A stretch of DNA of 64,000 nt from NCBI RefSeq assembly GCF_023277925.1, contig NZ_CP063832.1, positions 3,178,001 through 3,242,000 on the forward strand, read 5' to 3'. Below, piece by piece: positions 1 to 7,700 of the stretch (position 1 is its first letter; the number at the start of each line of letters is the position of its first letter). The notes beneath the pieces are model-generated. The model saw only the letters and a list, made by a program, of their open reading frames with translations, was not told the origin of the DNA and did no database searches. Both the position numbers and the translations under genes were made by a program. The stretch is from Pseudomonas entomophila. GTDB lineage: Bacteria; Pseudomonadota; Gammaproteobacteria; Pseudomonadales; Pseudomonadaceae.

Positions 1-207
1 TCGGCCTCGGCAATCCTGCGCAGCCTTGGCCCTGAGATATACAACGCCTCTGAAGCGTCGGGTGTCGTCGGCAGCGGTGGCCTTTCCACCTGGCGTTTCC
101 AGGCCAAGGCACCCGGCGAAGCGCACCTGATCCTGGTCTACCAGCAACCCTGGGCCCCGGAAGTGCCACCGGTGCAGACCTTCGATTGCGCCATCAAGGT
201 CAAGTGA
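1..207 (+). CDS. Chagasin-like cysteine protease inhibitor (I42), C-terminal part
   Basis: This open frame enters from the left edge and ends at TGA 205-207, so only 68 C-terminal residues are visible. They contain [10 protein letters not shown] and YQQPWAPE. These resemble the two conserved C-terminal inhibitory loops of the chagasin/ICP family (GxGGxxTW and RPW), which occupy the active cleft of papain-like peptidases. The first loop (NPTTG-type) and any signal peptide would lie outside the window. Bacterial members are usually periplasmic; that is inferred here, not seen. The family call rests on the two loops and their spacing. Confidence 0.72.
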   Translation, partial: SASAILRSLGPEIYNASEASGVVGSGGLSTWRFQAKAPGEAHLILVYQQPWAPEVPPVQTFDCAIKVK

Positions 208-296
208 GGTCGCGGCGCCGGTCAGCCAGGCATGCAAGCTCGGCGCGGTTTGGCTAGAATGCCGCCCCTCTGGATTGCAAGCCGCCTGGACCCACC

Positions 297-1040
297 GTGA
301 GCAAAGAACCCGACCGCCTTTTCGCCCAGCCCCTGGAGCAGGTGCCCGACTTCGTCTTCAACGAGGACGTGGTGCAGGTGTTCCCGGACATGATCAAGCG
401 CTCGGTGCCCGGTTACCCGACCATCGTCGAGAACCTGGGTGTGCTGGCCGCGCGCTTCGCCCAGCCGCACTCCGCGCTGTACGACCTGGGCGCCTCGCTG
501 GGCGCCGTCAGCCAGTCGCTGCGCCGCCATGTGCGCAGCGACGGTTGCCGAGTGATCGCGGTGGACAACTCCGCGGCCATGGTCGAGCGCTGCCGCCAGT
601 ACCTCACCGCCCAGGACTCGATGTTCCAGGAATTGCTGCCGGTGCAGGTGCTGGAGGCCGACATTCTCACGCTGCCCTTCGAGCCCGCCTCGGTGGTGGC
701 GATGAACTTCACCCTGCAGTTCATCGCCCCCGAGCAACGCCTGGCGCTGCTCGGCCGCATCCGCCAGGCCTTGCTGCCGGGCGGCGCGCTGATCCTCTCG
801 GAGAAATTGCGTTTCGCCGACGACCAGGAACAGCAACTGCTCAACGAACTGCACCTGGACTTCAAGCGTGCCAATGGCTACAGCGAACTGGAAATCGCCC
901 AGAAGCGCAGCGCCATCGAGAACGTGATGAAACCCGATACCCTGGAAACCCACAAAGAGCGCCTGCGCGCCGCCGGCTTCAGCAAGGTCGTGCCGTGGTT
1001 CCAATGCCTCAACTTCGCCTCGCTGATAGCCCTGCCATGA
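297..1040 (+). CDS. cmoA: Carboxy-S-adenosyl-L-methionine synthase CmoA
   Basis: CmoA converts S-adenosylmethionine and prephenate to carboxy-SAM, the donor CmoB uses to make 5-oxyacetyluridine at the wobble base of several tRNAs. The 247-residue protein has the class I methyltransferase fold: motif [14 protein letters not shown] near residue 62, IAVDNSAAM near 84 and a central FTLQFI. Its length is normal for the family. The start is GTG at 297. The stop overlaps the cmoB start by ATGA at 1037-1040, so the two are translationally coupled. The assignment is strong because family sequence and the CmoB partner agree. Confidence 0.96.
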   Translation: MSKEPDRLFAQPLEQVPDFVFNEDVVQVFPDMIKRSVPGYPTIVENLGVLAARFAQPHSALYDLGASLGAVSQSLRRHVRSDGCRVIAVDNSAAMVERCRQYLTAQDSMFQELLPVQVLEADILTLPFEPASVVAMNFTLQFIAPEQRLALLGRIRQALLPGGALILSEKLRFADDQEQQLLNELHLDFKRANGYSELEIAQKRSAIENVMKPDTLETHKERLRAAGFSKVVPWFQCLNFASLIALP

Positions 1041-1993
1041 TCGATCTGTCCCCCCTCGTCCGCCGCCTGGCGGGCACGCCCCTCGCCACCTGGTCCCAAG
1101 GCCTGCAGGCACAACTGCAAGCCAAGCTGGAGAAAGGCCACGGCGACCTCGATCGTTGGCGCGGCGCCCTCGAGGCCCTGCCCCAGCTGACCCCGAGCCA
1201 GGTCGACCTGGTCGACGGCTTGCGCCTGGACTGCGACTGCGACGACGCCACCCGCGCGCAAATGCGCCAGGCACTGATGGGGCTGTCACCCTGGCGCAAG
1301 GGGCCGTTCGACCTGTTCGGCGTGCACGTGGACACCGAATGGCGCTCGGACTGGAAATGGTCACGGGTCGGCCCGCACCTCGACCTCAAGGGCAAACGCG
1401 TGCTCGACGTGGGTTGCGGCAACGGCTACTACCAGTGGCGCATGCTCGGCGCCGGGGCCGACATGGTCATCGGCGTCGACCCCAACTGGCTGTTCTTCTG
1501 CCAGTTCCAGGCGGTGCAGCAGTACCTGCCCGAGCTGCCGGCCTGGCACCTGCCGTTCGCCCTGGAAGACCTGCCGGCCAACCTCGAAGGCTTCGACACC
1601 GTGTTTTCGATGGGCGTGTTCTACCACCGTCGCTCGCCCATCGAACATTTGCTGGCGCTCAAAGACTGCCTGGTCAAGGGCGGTGAACTGGTGCTGGAAA
1701 CCCTGGTGATCGAGGGCGACGAGAACCAGGTGCTGATGCCGGAAGACCGTTACGCGCAGATGCGCAACGTCTGGTTCCTGCCCTCGGTACCGGCGCTGGA
1801 GCGCTGGCTGCGCCGTGCCGGTTTCAGTGATGTGCGCTGCGTCGATGTCAGCGTCACCTCGGTCGAGGAGCAGCGCAGCACCGAGTGGATGCGCTACCAG
1901 TCGCTGGGCGACTTCCTCGACCCGAACGACCACGGCAAGACCGTCGAAGGCCTGCCGGCACCACGCCGCGCCACGTTGCTGGCGCACAAATAA
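1037..1993 (+). CDS. cmoB: tRNA U34 carboxymethyltransferase CmoB
   Basis: CmoB transfers the carboxymethyl group of carboxy-SAM to 5-hydroxyuridine 34 of tRNA, giving cmo5U and broader wobble decoding. The 318-residue product carries a Rossmann methyltransferase core: [15 protein letters not shown] holds the cofactor-binding glycine loop, IGVDPNW is the acidic strand end, and [12 protein letters not shown] follows. ATG 1037 is chosen because it lies in the ATGA overlap with cmoA and gives the usual family length of about 320 residues. Nothing is odd in it. Confidence 0.96.
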   Translation: MIDLSPLVRRLAGTPLATWSQGLQAQLQAKLEKGHGDLDRWRGALEALPQLTPSQVDLVDGLRLDCDCDDATRAQMRQALMGLSPWRKGPFDLFGVHVDTEWRSDWKWSRVGPHLDLKGKRVLDVGCGNGYYQWRMLGAGADMVIGVDPNWLFFCQFQAVQQYLPELPAWHLPFALEDLPANLEGFDTVFSMGVFYHRRSPIEHLLALKDCLVKGGELVLETLVIEGDENQVLMPEDRYAQMRNVWFLPSVPALERWLRRAGFSDVRCVDVSVTSVEEQRSTEWMRYQSLGDFLDPNDHGKTVEGLPAPRRATLLAHK

Positions 1994-2015
1994 AAAAGGC
2001 GCCCATAAGGGCGCC
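1992..2015 (-). terminator. Intrinsic terminator for the small secreted-protein gene
   Basis: GGCGCCC (1998-2004), loop ATAA, GGGCGCC (2009-2015), flanked on the left by an A-run (1992-1997) that reads as a U-tract on the minus strand. It therefore fits termination of the minus-strand gene at 2063-2266. It may also protect the 3' end of cmoB mRNA. Confidence 0.7.
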
Positions 2016-2020
2016 CGAAT

Positions 2021-2055
2021 GCACCTGCGCCGAGGAGCTGACGCGGCGCAGGTGC
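2021..2055 (-). terminator. GC-rich hairpin between convergent genes
   Basis: GCACCTGCGCC (2021-2031) pairs with GGCGCAGGTGC (2045-2055) around a 13-nt loop. It lies between the 3' ends of cmoB and the convergent small gene, next to the intrinsic terminator. It has no U-run of its own, so it is probably an accessory terminator or mRNA 3'-end structure. Confidence 0.5.
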
Positions 2056-2062
2056 GTGTTAC

Positions 2063-2266
2063 TCAATCCTTGGCCAGCTCGCGGGCCTTCTCTTCGGCCT
2101 TGCGCTCGCGTTCCACCACCGCCTCTTGCTTGTCGCCATACAGGCGTTGCTGGTCCTGGCGGAAGGCCTCCCAGAACTGCTTGGAGCGCTCCGCGCCACC
2201 CTCGGCGTAGACGCTGGCGCTGCCCAGGGCGAGGGTCGCCAGCAGCAGGTATTTAGTCAGGTTCAT
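2063..2266 (-). CDS. Small secreted charged protein, function unknown
   Basis: This 67-residue protein starts with a clear Sec signal peptide (MNLTKYLLLATLALGSASVYA, cleavage likely after YA). A mature part of about 45 residues follows, very rich in Glu, Lys, Arg and Gln (QDQQRLYG, ERERKAEEKAREL), predicted to form one amphipathic helix. It has no cysteine after the signal, so it is not a lipoprotein. The product is probably periplasmic. I do not recognise a characterised family; conserved hypothetical proteins of this type are common in pseudomonads. Confidence 0.75.
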   Translation of the reverse strand: MNLTKYLLLATLALGSASVYAEGGAERSKQFWEAFRQDQQRLYGDKQEAVVERERKAEEKARELAKD

Positions 2267-2377
2267 CGTGCTTGCCTCGTGATAACCGTATCGACAGGGC
2301 CATCCTAGCGAGGCGCAGCTAACGCCAAGGTGAGGCGGACATTACAGTGTTGAAAGGCCGGCGACCTGACATGGCCT

Positions 2378-2464
2378 CTGTAGGAGCGGCTTCAGCCGCG
2401 ATCACCCGCGACGCGGGTGCCAGACAACGCGGCGCCTGCATCGCGGCTGAAGCCGCTCCTACAG
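2378..2464. repeat. REP pair (inverted, P. putida type)
   Basis: Two inverted copies of CTGTAGGAGCGGCTTCAGCC enclose an inner ACCCGCGACGCGGGT hairpin. The same unit recurs at 20235, 48291, 51087 and 63429. The right arm supplies the TAG stop codon of gspK (2459-2461). Confidence 0.92.
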
Positions 2465-3427
2465 GGAAACCACAGGCTCGCGCCCAAGCACCCGCACCTG
2501 CTGCGCGGGCACCCGCGCATGCCATTGCACCACACCCAGTGCCTCGACCTGGAACTGACTGCGCAGGGTGCGCCCTTGCTCCTCGAACGCCAGTTGCAAC
2601 AGGAAATGCCCGCTATTGAGCAGCAGGCCCTCGCTCAGCCGGGCGAACGTCTCGTCATCCACCGCACCCAGCGCCTGGCGCAATGCGCCGGCGTCCACAT
2701 AGCCCGCCGCAGGCCGGCCGGTGACGATGCGGCTGAGCAACGAACGCGAGAATCGTCCCTCGTATAGCGCGTCCAGCAAGGGCAGGTGTTCAAGCCCCAG
2801 GGCATTGGCATTGAGCCGCCAGCCGGTGGTAAACGGCAACGCACAGAGCATCGGGTAGCGCGCCTTGCGGCTGGCATCTTGCTCCAGCAGCAGGTTCAGC
2901 TCGCTGCTGTCGACCATGGGTTGGTTGGCTGCCAGCCGTGGGGGTTGCTGGCGCAGGTACTGGCCGCTTTCAGCCCCTTGCAGGCGGGCGTTGCTGTCAC
3001 TATCGAGCCAGTCGACCAGGCCGTCAACCAGCCGCTCGGCGGCCATGTCGTCCCCCAACAGGTGGCGCAACTGGCGCTCGGCGCGCTCGCCATCCTCGCC
3101 CAGCAACGCGTTGACGTTGAAGCAGGTATGCAGGTCGATCACCCGCAACTGCGCCTTGCCGGCACCAAAATCGTAATCCAGTGGCTGCCCACGCAGCGCC
3201 TGCCAGAACAACGGGCTGGCGCGCCAGGCCGGATCGCGCAGGGCCTGCGAGGCATAGGCCAGCCCCGCCTGCTCCATGGCCCGCACCTGCACGCGCTGGT
3301 GCAGCAGGCGCACCTCATCGACCTGGCGCCGGCCATCCTCCACCAGCCAGGCCAGCCCCCCGGCGAGCATCGCCAGCACCACCAGCACCATCAGCAATGC
3401 CGCGCCCCGTTGTCGCCTGGCTGCCAT
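2459..3427 (-). CDS. gspK: Type II secretion minor pseudopilin GspK-like
   Basis: GspK proteins cap the type II secretion pseudopilus in the periplasm. The 322-residue product starts with a short basic leader (MAARRQRG) and a hydrophobic helix, AALLMVLVVLAMLAGGLAWL. That is a prepilin-type N-terminus without the usual Glu at +5, as is typical of GspK. The later segments LRVIDLHTCFNVNAL, LVDWLDSDS and WRLNANAL match the GspK globular region. No other gsp gene lies in the window, so it is an orphan here; P. putida normally has a full xcp cluster. The stop codon is inside a REP. It is divergent from the tatA-like gene. Confidence 0.87.
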   Translation of the reverse strand: MAARRQRGAALLMVLVVLAMLAGGLAWLVEDGRRQVDEVRLLHQRVQVRAMEQAGLAYASQALRDPAWRASPLFWQALRGQPLDYDFGAGKAQLRVIDLHTCFNVNALLGEDGERAERQLRHLLGDDMAAERLVDGLVDWLDSDSNARLQGAESGQYLRQQPPRLAANQPMVDSSELNLLLEQDASRKARYPMLCALPFTTGWRLNANALGLEHLPLLDALYEGRFSRSLLSRIVTGRPAAGYVDAGALRQALGAVDDETFARLSEGLLLNSGHFLLQLAFEEQGRTLRSQFQVEALGVVQWHARVPAQQVRVLGREPVVSL

Positions 3428-3500
3428 CCTTGCTTCCCTGTGAGTTCCCGAGGGGGCCAGTGAACACTGAGGTTGTTTCAGTCAGATGGCGGCAACACGA

Positions 3501-3518
3501 CAGTCACGTGCGCGTCAT
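3501..3518. promoter_or_regulatory. Possible Pho-box-like heptamer pair
   Basis: CAGTCAC-GTGC-GCGTCAT gives two heptamers with an 11-bp period in the gspK/tatA divergent gap. This resembles the PhoB pattern CTGTCAT-N4-CTGTCAC with three mismatches. It is only suggestive. It is recorded because the P. putida Xcp system is known to secrete phosphatases. Confidence 0.2.
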
Positions 3519-3575
3519 CTGCAAAAGGCAGGATTGCGCCTTCGTTTTTCATTGACCTGACAGGAGTGGTCTTAC

Positions 3576-3788
3576 ATGGGTGGCATCGGAATCTGGCAAC
3601 TGGTGATCGTGCTGTTGATCGCCTTCCTGCTGTTCGGCAGCAAGCGTCTCAAAGGGTTGGGCAGCGATGTGGGCGAGGCGATCCAGGGCTTTCGCAAGTC
3701 CATGGGCGGTGAAGCCGAGGGCAATCCTGCGGCGCAGCAACCACCGCTGAGCAACCAACAGGCCAAGCACTCGGATCGCCAAGCCTGA
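3576..3788 (+). CDS. tatA: TatA/E-type twin-arginine translocase subunit (paralogue)
   Basis: The 70-residue protein has the TatA layout: a short N-terminus, one membrane helix (IWQLVIVLLIAFLLFG), the FGSKRLKGLG hinge and an amphipathic helix (DVGEAIQGFRKSM), then a polar tail. TatA proteins form the variable pore of the Tat export system. GGAG at 3563-3566 precedes ATG 3576. It is not with tatB-tatC, so it is a second, stand-alone copy. Its position beside gspK suggests a link to export of Tat substrates that are then secreted by type II secretion; that link is inference. Confidence 0.88.
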   Translation: MGGIGIWQLVIVLLIAFLLFGSKRLKGLGSDVGEAIQGFRKSMGGEAEGNPAAQQPPLSNQQAKHSDRQA

Positions 3789-3790
3789 TT

Positions 3791-3813
3791 GTAGGCGCCA
3801 GCCTTGCTGGCGA
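3791..3813. repeat. REP-like hairpin (CCAGCCTTGCTGG type)
   Basis: GTAGGCGCCAGCCTTGCTGG: the stem CGCCAGC/GCTGGCG with loop CTT lies just after the tatA-like stop. The reverse form occurs at 30599. It could act as a terminator or mRNA 3' stabiliser. Confidence 0.6.
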
Positions 3814-3889
3814 TGCCCGGCATAGCCGAGCCCGATCACCAGCAAGGCCCGACAGCGGCCTCCACAGAAGTCGGTGTTGCAATCAACGG

Positions 3890-4123
3890 CTACGATTCAA
3901 CCCCTGACTCCATGTCATCGATCAACGCCTTGGCCATGGCGCTCAAAATCCGCGCCGAACTGCCGGCCAGCAGATCGCCCTCCATTTCCGCTTCGCAGGT
4001 CAGGTGGCGGATGCAGCCGAGCAGCACCGACAACTCGCTGAAGGCGTCCTGGAAGGAAACGCCCGGTTCGACCTTGAACAGGTCCATGCAGGTGGTGCGG
4101 CCTGCGGTATGGCCCCTGGTCAT
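3890..4123 (-). CDS. Small DUF3077-like protein
   Basis: A 77-residue protein: a short polar start followed by FKVEPGVSFQDAFSELSVLLGC and a helical C-terminus (ARILSAMAKALIDDMESGV). This resembles the DUF3077 family of short pseudomonad proteins, whose function is unknown. The start ATG at 4123 overlaps the stop of the upstream gene as ATGA, which decides the start and implies translational coupling. No signal peptide or membrane helix is present. Confidence 0.65.
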   Translation of the reverse strand: MTRGHTAGRTTCMDLFKVEPGVSFQDAFSELSVLLGCIRHLTCEAEMEGDLLAGSSARILSAMAKALIDDMESGVES

Positions 4124-4359
4124 GGGTGTACCTCCGGCCTGTGCTCGAGCAAGGCGCAGGCGAGTTGCCCGAGGTAGTCGCTGGCGGTGAACAGGCGGTC
4201 GCGGTAGTCGCTGGGTTCGGTCTTGAAATAGACATCGAGTAAGTCGGAAATGGCGGTAGCTACCTCGACGGCGGCGGCCATGGCTTCCTCGCGGGTGAGG
4301 GTGGGGCGGATGGTGATGAAGGGGGCGATGCGGGGTGGGTCGGGGACGATCTTCTTCAT
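4120..4359 (-). CDS. Small DUF6124/DUF3077-like protein
   Basis: A 79-residue protein starting MKKIVPDPP, a beginning typical of the DUF6124-type family in Pseudomonas, followed by helices (REEAMAAAVEVATAISDLLD and RDRLFTASDYLGQLACALLE). Function is unknown. ATG 4359 is preceded by GGAG on the minus strand. The frame stays open upstream to 4587, but the extension looks like a leader region rather than protein. It is the first gene of a two-gene unit with 3890-4123; such pairs occur in several copies in pseudomonad genomes. Confidence 0.65.
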   Translation of the reverse strand: MKKIVPDPPRIAPFITIRPTLTREEAMAAAVEVATAISDLLDVYFKTEPSDYRDRLFTASDYLGQLACALLEHRPEVHP

Positions 4360-4766
4360 GATGAAACTCCAGTGCGTGGCAGGAGCGACCATCTCGATCT
4401 TTCTCACGGACAAAGGTGGCAGCCATACGCGGGGTGAGAAACCGGTGCACTGAAGCCGGCCAGACCGAAGTCTGCCCGCGCAGGGCTGCCATGAAGCGAA
4501 AGCCTTGGCAGTGCAGGTCGGGTTCTCACACCCGATCACCCATTTGGGCGACCCGGTGAAGTTATCCCTGGGGTATTTCCCCGGCAACGCAGCAGCTTCC
4601 GACAGGTGCGTAGGATAGTTCCCAAGCGTTCACGGCTGAAGCATTTGGTTTCAGGTTCGGAAATGTCCGACAGGAGATTTGAGGGGCTGCGGGGTGTTCG
4701 CCGTTAGAAATTCTGCGCCTATGAGATCGAGCGCCGCCTCTTTGCCGACCGGCACCAGCAGACCAG
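4360..4766. other. Non-coding gap between the DUF pair and nag operon
   Basis: About 400 bases without a convincing gene. The half next to the DUF pair is probably its 5' leader; two minus-strand frames are open through it, which here reflects GC-rich composition. The rest leads into the nagR promoter. I see no tRNA, repeat or terminator. Confidence 0.4.
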
Positions 4767-4795
4767 TGGTATTGACCTGGTATTGAAGTGGTATT
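4767..4795. promoter_or_regulatory. Tandem TGGTATT repeats, probable NagR operator
   Basis: TGGTATT occurs at 4767-4773, 4778-4784 and 4789-4795, with exact 11-bp spacing, 36 to 65 bp before the nagR start. Such helical phasing is typical of a regulator binding one DNA face. The likely ligand-controlled binder is the GntR-family product of the adjacent gene (inference). Confidence 0.6.
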
Positions 4796-4831
4796 AACTT
4801 TCACCCCACAACAATACCGGACACCTCCGTC

Positions 4832-5563
4832 ATGCGCCCTCTCACCGCCCTGCGCCCCGACGACAGCGCCGCCACCCCGCTTTACCTGCAGCTGGCGCGC
4901 AACCTCGAACAGGCCATCCACGCCGGCCAGTGGAGCGCCGACCAGGCCCTGCCCTCCGAGCGCACCCTGAGCGAAACCCTGGATATCTCCCGCGTCACCG
5001 CGCGCAAAGCCCTCGAAGTACTGCTCGAACAAGGCCTGATCCGCCGCATCCAGGGCTCCGGCACCTTCATCACTCCGCGCCTGGAACAACCCCTGTCGCG
5101 CCTGTCGAGCTTCAGCGAAATGCTGCGCATGAAAGGCTTCGCGCCCAGCTCCCAGTGGCTTGAACGCAGTATCGCCAGCCCAAGCAGCGACGAACTGATC
5201 CGCCTGAGCCTGTCGCCCACCGACCAGGTCGCGCGCCTCAAGCGCCTGCGCAAGGCCGACGACATCGTCATGGCGGTGGAGGTCAGCACCTTGCCCGCCC
5301 GCCTGCTGGGCGACCCCCAGGCCATCGGCGACTCGCTCTACCAGCACCTCGACCAACTCGGCCGCCCGGTGGTTCGGGCCCTGCAGCACATCCGCGCGAT
5401 CAACGCCAGCGACGAGCTGGCCGCCCAGGTCGGCATCGCGCCCGGCACCGCCATGTTGCTGATGACCCGTATCGGCTACCTCGACGACAACACCCCCATC
5501 GAGCTGACCGACACCTACTGCCGCAACGACTACTACGACTTCGTCGCCGAACTGCGGCGCTGA
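4832..5563 (+). CDS. nagR: GntR/HutC-family regulator of GlcNAc catabolism
   Basis: A 243-residue regulator with an N-terminal winged helix-turn-helix of GntR type (PLYLQLARNLEQAIHAGQW, SERTLSETLDISRVTARKAL, GSGTFI; residues about 15-85) and a C-terminal UTRA effector domain ending ELTDTYCRNDYYDF, typical of NagR/DasR-like sensors of amino-sugar phosphates. It is first in a tight same-strand cluster with nagA, nagB, nagF and nagE; nagA begins 11 bases after its stop. It probably represses the operon from the TGGTATT repeats upstream and is released by a GlcNAc-derived phosphate sugar. The effector is inferred from family and context. Confidence 0.9.
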   Translation: MRPLTALRPDDSAATPLYLQLARNLEQAIHAGQWSADQALPSERTLSETLDISRVTARKALEVLLEQGLIRRIQGSGTFITPRLEQPLSRLSSFSEMLRMKGFAPSSQWLERSIASPSSDELIRLSLSPTDQVARLKRLRKADDIVMAVEVSTLPARLLGDPQAIGDSLYQHLDQLGRPVVRALQHIRAINASDELAAQVGIAPGTAMLLMTRIGYLDDNTPIELTDTYCRNDYYDFVAELRR

Positions 5564-5574
5564 CCGGAGCCCCC

Positions 5575-6663
5575 ATGGACATTGCCAATATCCTCACCCC
5601 CGACGGCTGGGTGCGCGGCCACCTGCACCTGCGCGACGGGCGCATCCAGGCCATCGAAGGCACCCCGTGCGACCCGCGGGACAACGACCTGCCCTACCTG
5701 CTGCCCGGTTTCATCGACCTGCACGTGCACGGCGGTGGCGGCAGCGACATCATGCAGGGCGGCGAGGCGTTCGCCACCATCGCCCGCACTCACCAGCGTT
5801 TCGGCACCACCTCACTGCTGGCCACCACCATGACCGCGCCCCGCGAGGAACTGGCGAGGGTGCTGGCCGAACTGGGCGAACACCTCACGCAACCCCGCCA
5901 AGGCGCGCGCATCCTGGGTGTGCACCTCGAGGGGCCGTACATCAACCCCGGCAAGCTCGGCGCGCAACCGAACTTCGCCCACCAGGCCCTGCTCGACGAG
6001 GTCGAGCAATACCTGGCGCTGGCGCCGATCAAGGTCATCACCATCGCACCGGAAGTCGCCGGCCACCTGCCGCTGATCCAGGCGCTGAGTGCACGTGGCA
6101 TCCGCCTGCAGCTCGGCCACACCCTGGGCAGCTACGAGGAAGGCGTCGCTGCCCTGGAGGCCGGGGCCACCAGCTTCACCCACCTGTACAACGCCATGAG
6201 CCCGCTGCACCACCGCGAGCCAGGCATCGTCGGCGCCGCCCTGGCCCACGCCCGCTATGCCGAGCTGATTCCCGACCTGCTGCACGTGCACCCCGGCGCC
6301 ATGAAAGTGGCCCTGCGTGCAATCCCGTGCCTGTACTGCGTGACCGACTCCACCGCCGCGGCCGGCATGCCCGACGGCGAATATCGCCTGGGCAGCCACA
6401 CCGTGACCAAGTGCCTGGGCGGTGTGCGCTTGCCCGACGGCACCCTGGCCGGCAGCACCCTGACCATGGACCAAGCCCTGCGCAACCTGGTGAAGATCGG
6501 CCTGCCCCTGGCCGAAGCCTCCGACCGCCTGTCGCGCTTCCCCGCCGATTACCTCGGCATCACCGAGCGTGGCCGCCTGCAAGCGGGCGCCTGGGCCGAC
6601 GCGGTGCTGCTCGACCGCCAACTGAACCTGACCGCCGTGATGATCGAAGGAGAACAAACATGA
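5575..6663 (+). CDS. nagA: N-acetylglucosamine-6-phosphate deacetylase
   Basis: NagA hydrolyses GlcNAc-6-phosphate to glucosamine-6-phosphate and acetate in the cytosol. The 362-residue amidohydrolase shows DLHVHGGGG near residue 47, the metal-site Glu in HLEGPYINPGKLGAQ, the later His in LQLGHTLGSYEEG and THLYNAMSPLHHREPG, and the catalytic-Asp region YCVTDSTAAAGMPDG. Length and motif order are those of NagA. Its stop overlaps the start of the next gene as ATGA at 6660-6663. Confidence 0.96.
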   Translation: MDIANILTPDGWVRGHLHLRDGRIQAIEGTPCDPRDNDLPYLLPGFIDLHVHGGGGSDIMQGGEAFATIARTHQRFGTTSLLATTMTAPREELARVLAELGEHLTQPRQGARILGVHLEGPYINPGKLGAQPNFAHQALLDEVEQYLALAPIKVITIAPEVAGHLPLIQALSARGIRLQLGHTLGSYEEGVAALEAGATSFTHLYNAMSPLHHREPGIVGAALAHARYAELIPDLLHVHPGAMKVALRAIPCLYCVTDSTAAAGMPDGEYRLGSHTVTKCLGGVRLPDGTLAGSTLTMDQALRNLVKIGLPLAEASDRLSRFPADYLGITERGRLQAGAWADAVLLDRQLNLTAVMIEGEQT

Positions 6664-7682
6664 GTTCAAGGATGCTCGAAGAGGCGCGCGCCTGTGCCAA
6701 CGTAGTGGAGCGACAGCTGGGCGCGCTGGCCCCGCGCCTGGCCACGCTGGCCGAACAGCTGCGCCGGCTCGACCCGCAAGTGGCGCTGACCGTGGCCAGG
6801 GGCAGCTCCGACCACGCCGCCAGCTACTTCGCCTACATCGCCATGCAGCAACTGGGGTTGCCGGTGGCCTCGCTGCCGATGTCGGTGGTCACCTTGCAGC
6901 AGGCGCCGCTGCGTGTGCGTGGCCAGGTGGCACTGGGCTTCTCCCAGTCGGGGCAAAGCCCGGACTTGGTCGAGAGCCTGCGCCGCCTGGGCCAGCACGG
7001 GGCAACCACGGTAGCGCTGGTCAACGCCGAAGGCTCGCCGCTGGAGCTCGCCTGCCAGCACCACCTGCCGCTGGGCGCGGGGCCTGAACTGTCGGTTGCC
7101 GCGACCAAGAGCTTCGTCGCCACGCTCAGCGCCAGCGCACAGCTGGTTGCCCACTGGGGCCAGGACCAGCCCCTGCTGCACGCCTGCCAAGCCCTGCCCG
7201 AGCAACTGCGCGAGGCCGCGAACCTGGACTGGAGCGCGGCCATCGACGGCCTGCAAGGCAGCGAGCGGCTGATGGTGATCGGCCGTGGGGCCGGTTTTGC
7301 CATCGCCCAGGAAGCCGCGCTCAAGTTCAAGGAAACCTCGGTGATCCAAGCCGAGGCCTTCAGCAGCGCCGAAGTGCGCCACGGGCCGATGGCCCTGATC
7401 GACGCCCACTACCCGCTATTGGTGTTCGCCCCACGGGGTGTTGAACAGGCCGGGCTGCTGCAACTGGCCGCCGACATGCGCCGGCGCGGCGCGCAGGTAT
7501 TGCTGGCGGCGCCGAACGACATCGCCGACCGCGACCTGACCCTGGGCTGCGCCGAACACCCCGCGCTCGACCCGCTGCTGGCGATCCAGAGCTTCTACAT
7601 CATGGCTGCGGGGCTCGCCGAAGCCCGTGGCCTGGACCCCGACCAGCCACGCCACCTGAGCAAAGTGACGTGTACGCAATGA
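6660..7682 (+). CDS. nagB: SIS-domain glucosamine-6-phosphate deaminase (NagB-II type)
   Basis: A 340-residue protein with two SIS sugar-phosphate isomerase domains, related to the isomerase half of GlmS but without its glutaminase domain. Visible motifs are VARGSSDHAASYFAY, GFSQSGQSPDLVE, SVAATKSFVATL and FKETSVIQAEAF with AEVRHGPMAL. Proteins of this type between nagA and PTS genes deaminate glucosamine-6-P to fructose-6-P and ammonia, the last step before glycolysis. The start ATG 6660 lies in the ATGA overlap with nagA. Annotation pipelines often call these glutamine-fructose-6-P aminotransferase-like; the missing glutaminase and the context favour deaminase. Confidence 0.9.
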   Translation: MSSRMLEEARACANVVERQLGALAPRLATLAEQLRRLDPQVALTVARGSSDHAASYFAYIAMQQLGLPVASLPMSVVTLQQAPLRVRGQVALGFSQSGQSPDLVESLRRLGQHGATTVALVNAEGSPLELACQHHLPLGAGPELSVAATKSFVATLSASAQLVAHWGQDQPLLHACQALPEQLREAANLDWSAAIDGLQGSERLMVIGRGAGFAIAQEAALKFKETSVIQAEAFSSAEVRHGPMALIDAHYPLLVFAPRGVEQAGLLQLAADMRRRGAQVLLAAPNDIADRDLTLGCAEHPALDPLLAIQSFYIMAAGLAEARGLDPDQPRHLSKVTCTQ

Positions 7683-7700
7683 CGCCGCGAGGAACCGCGC

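Noticed and set aside
5667..6659. An upstream in-frame extension of the nagB reading frame through nagA.
   Set aside because: The extension overlaps nagA completely in another frame. The ATGA overlap at 6660 and the SIS-domain start make ATG 6660 the start.
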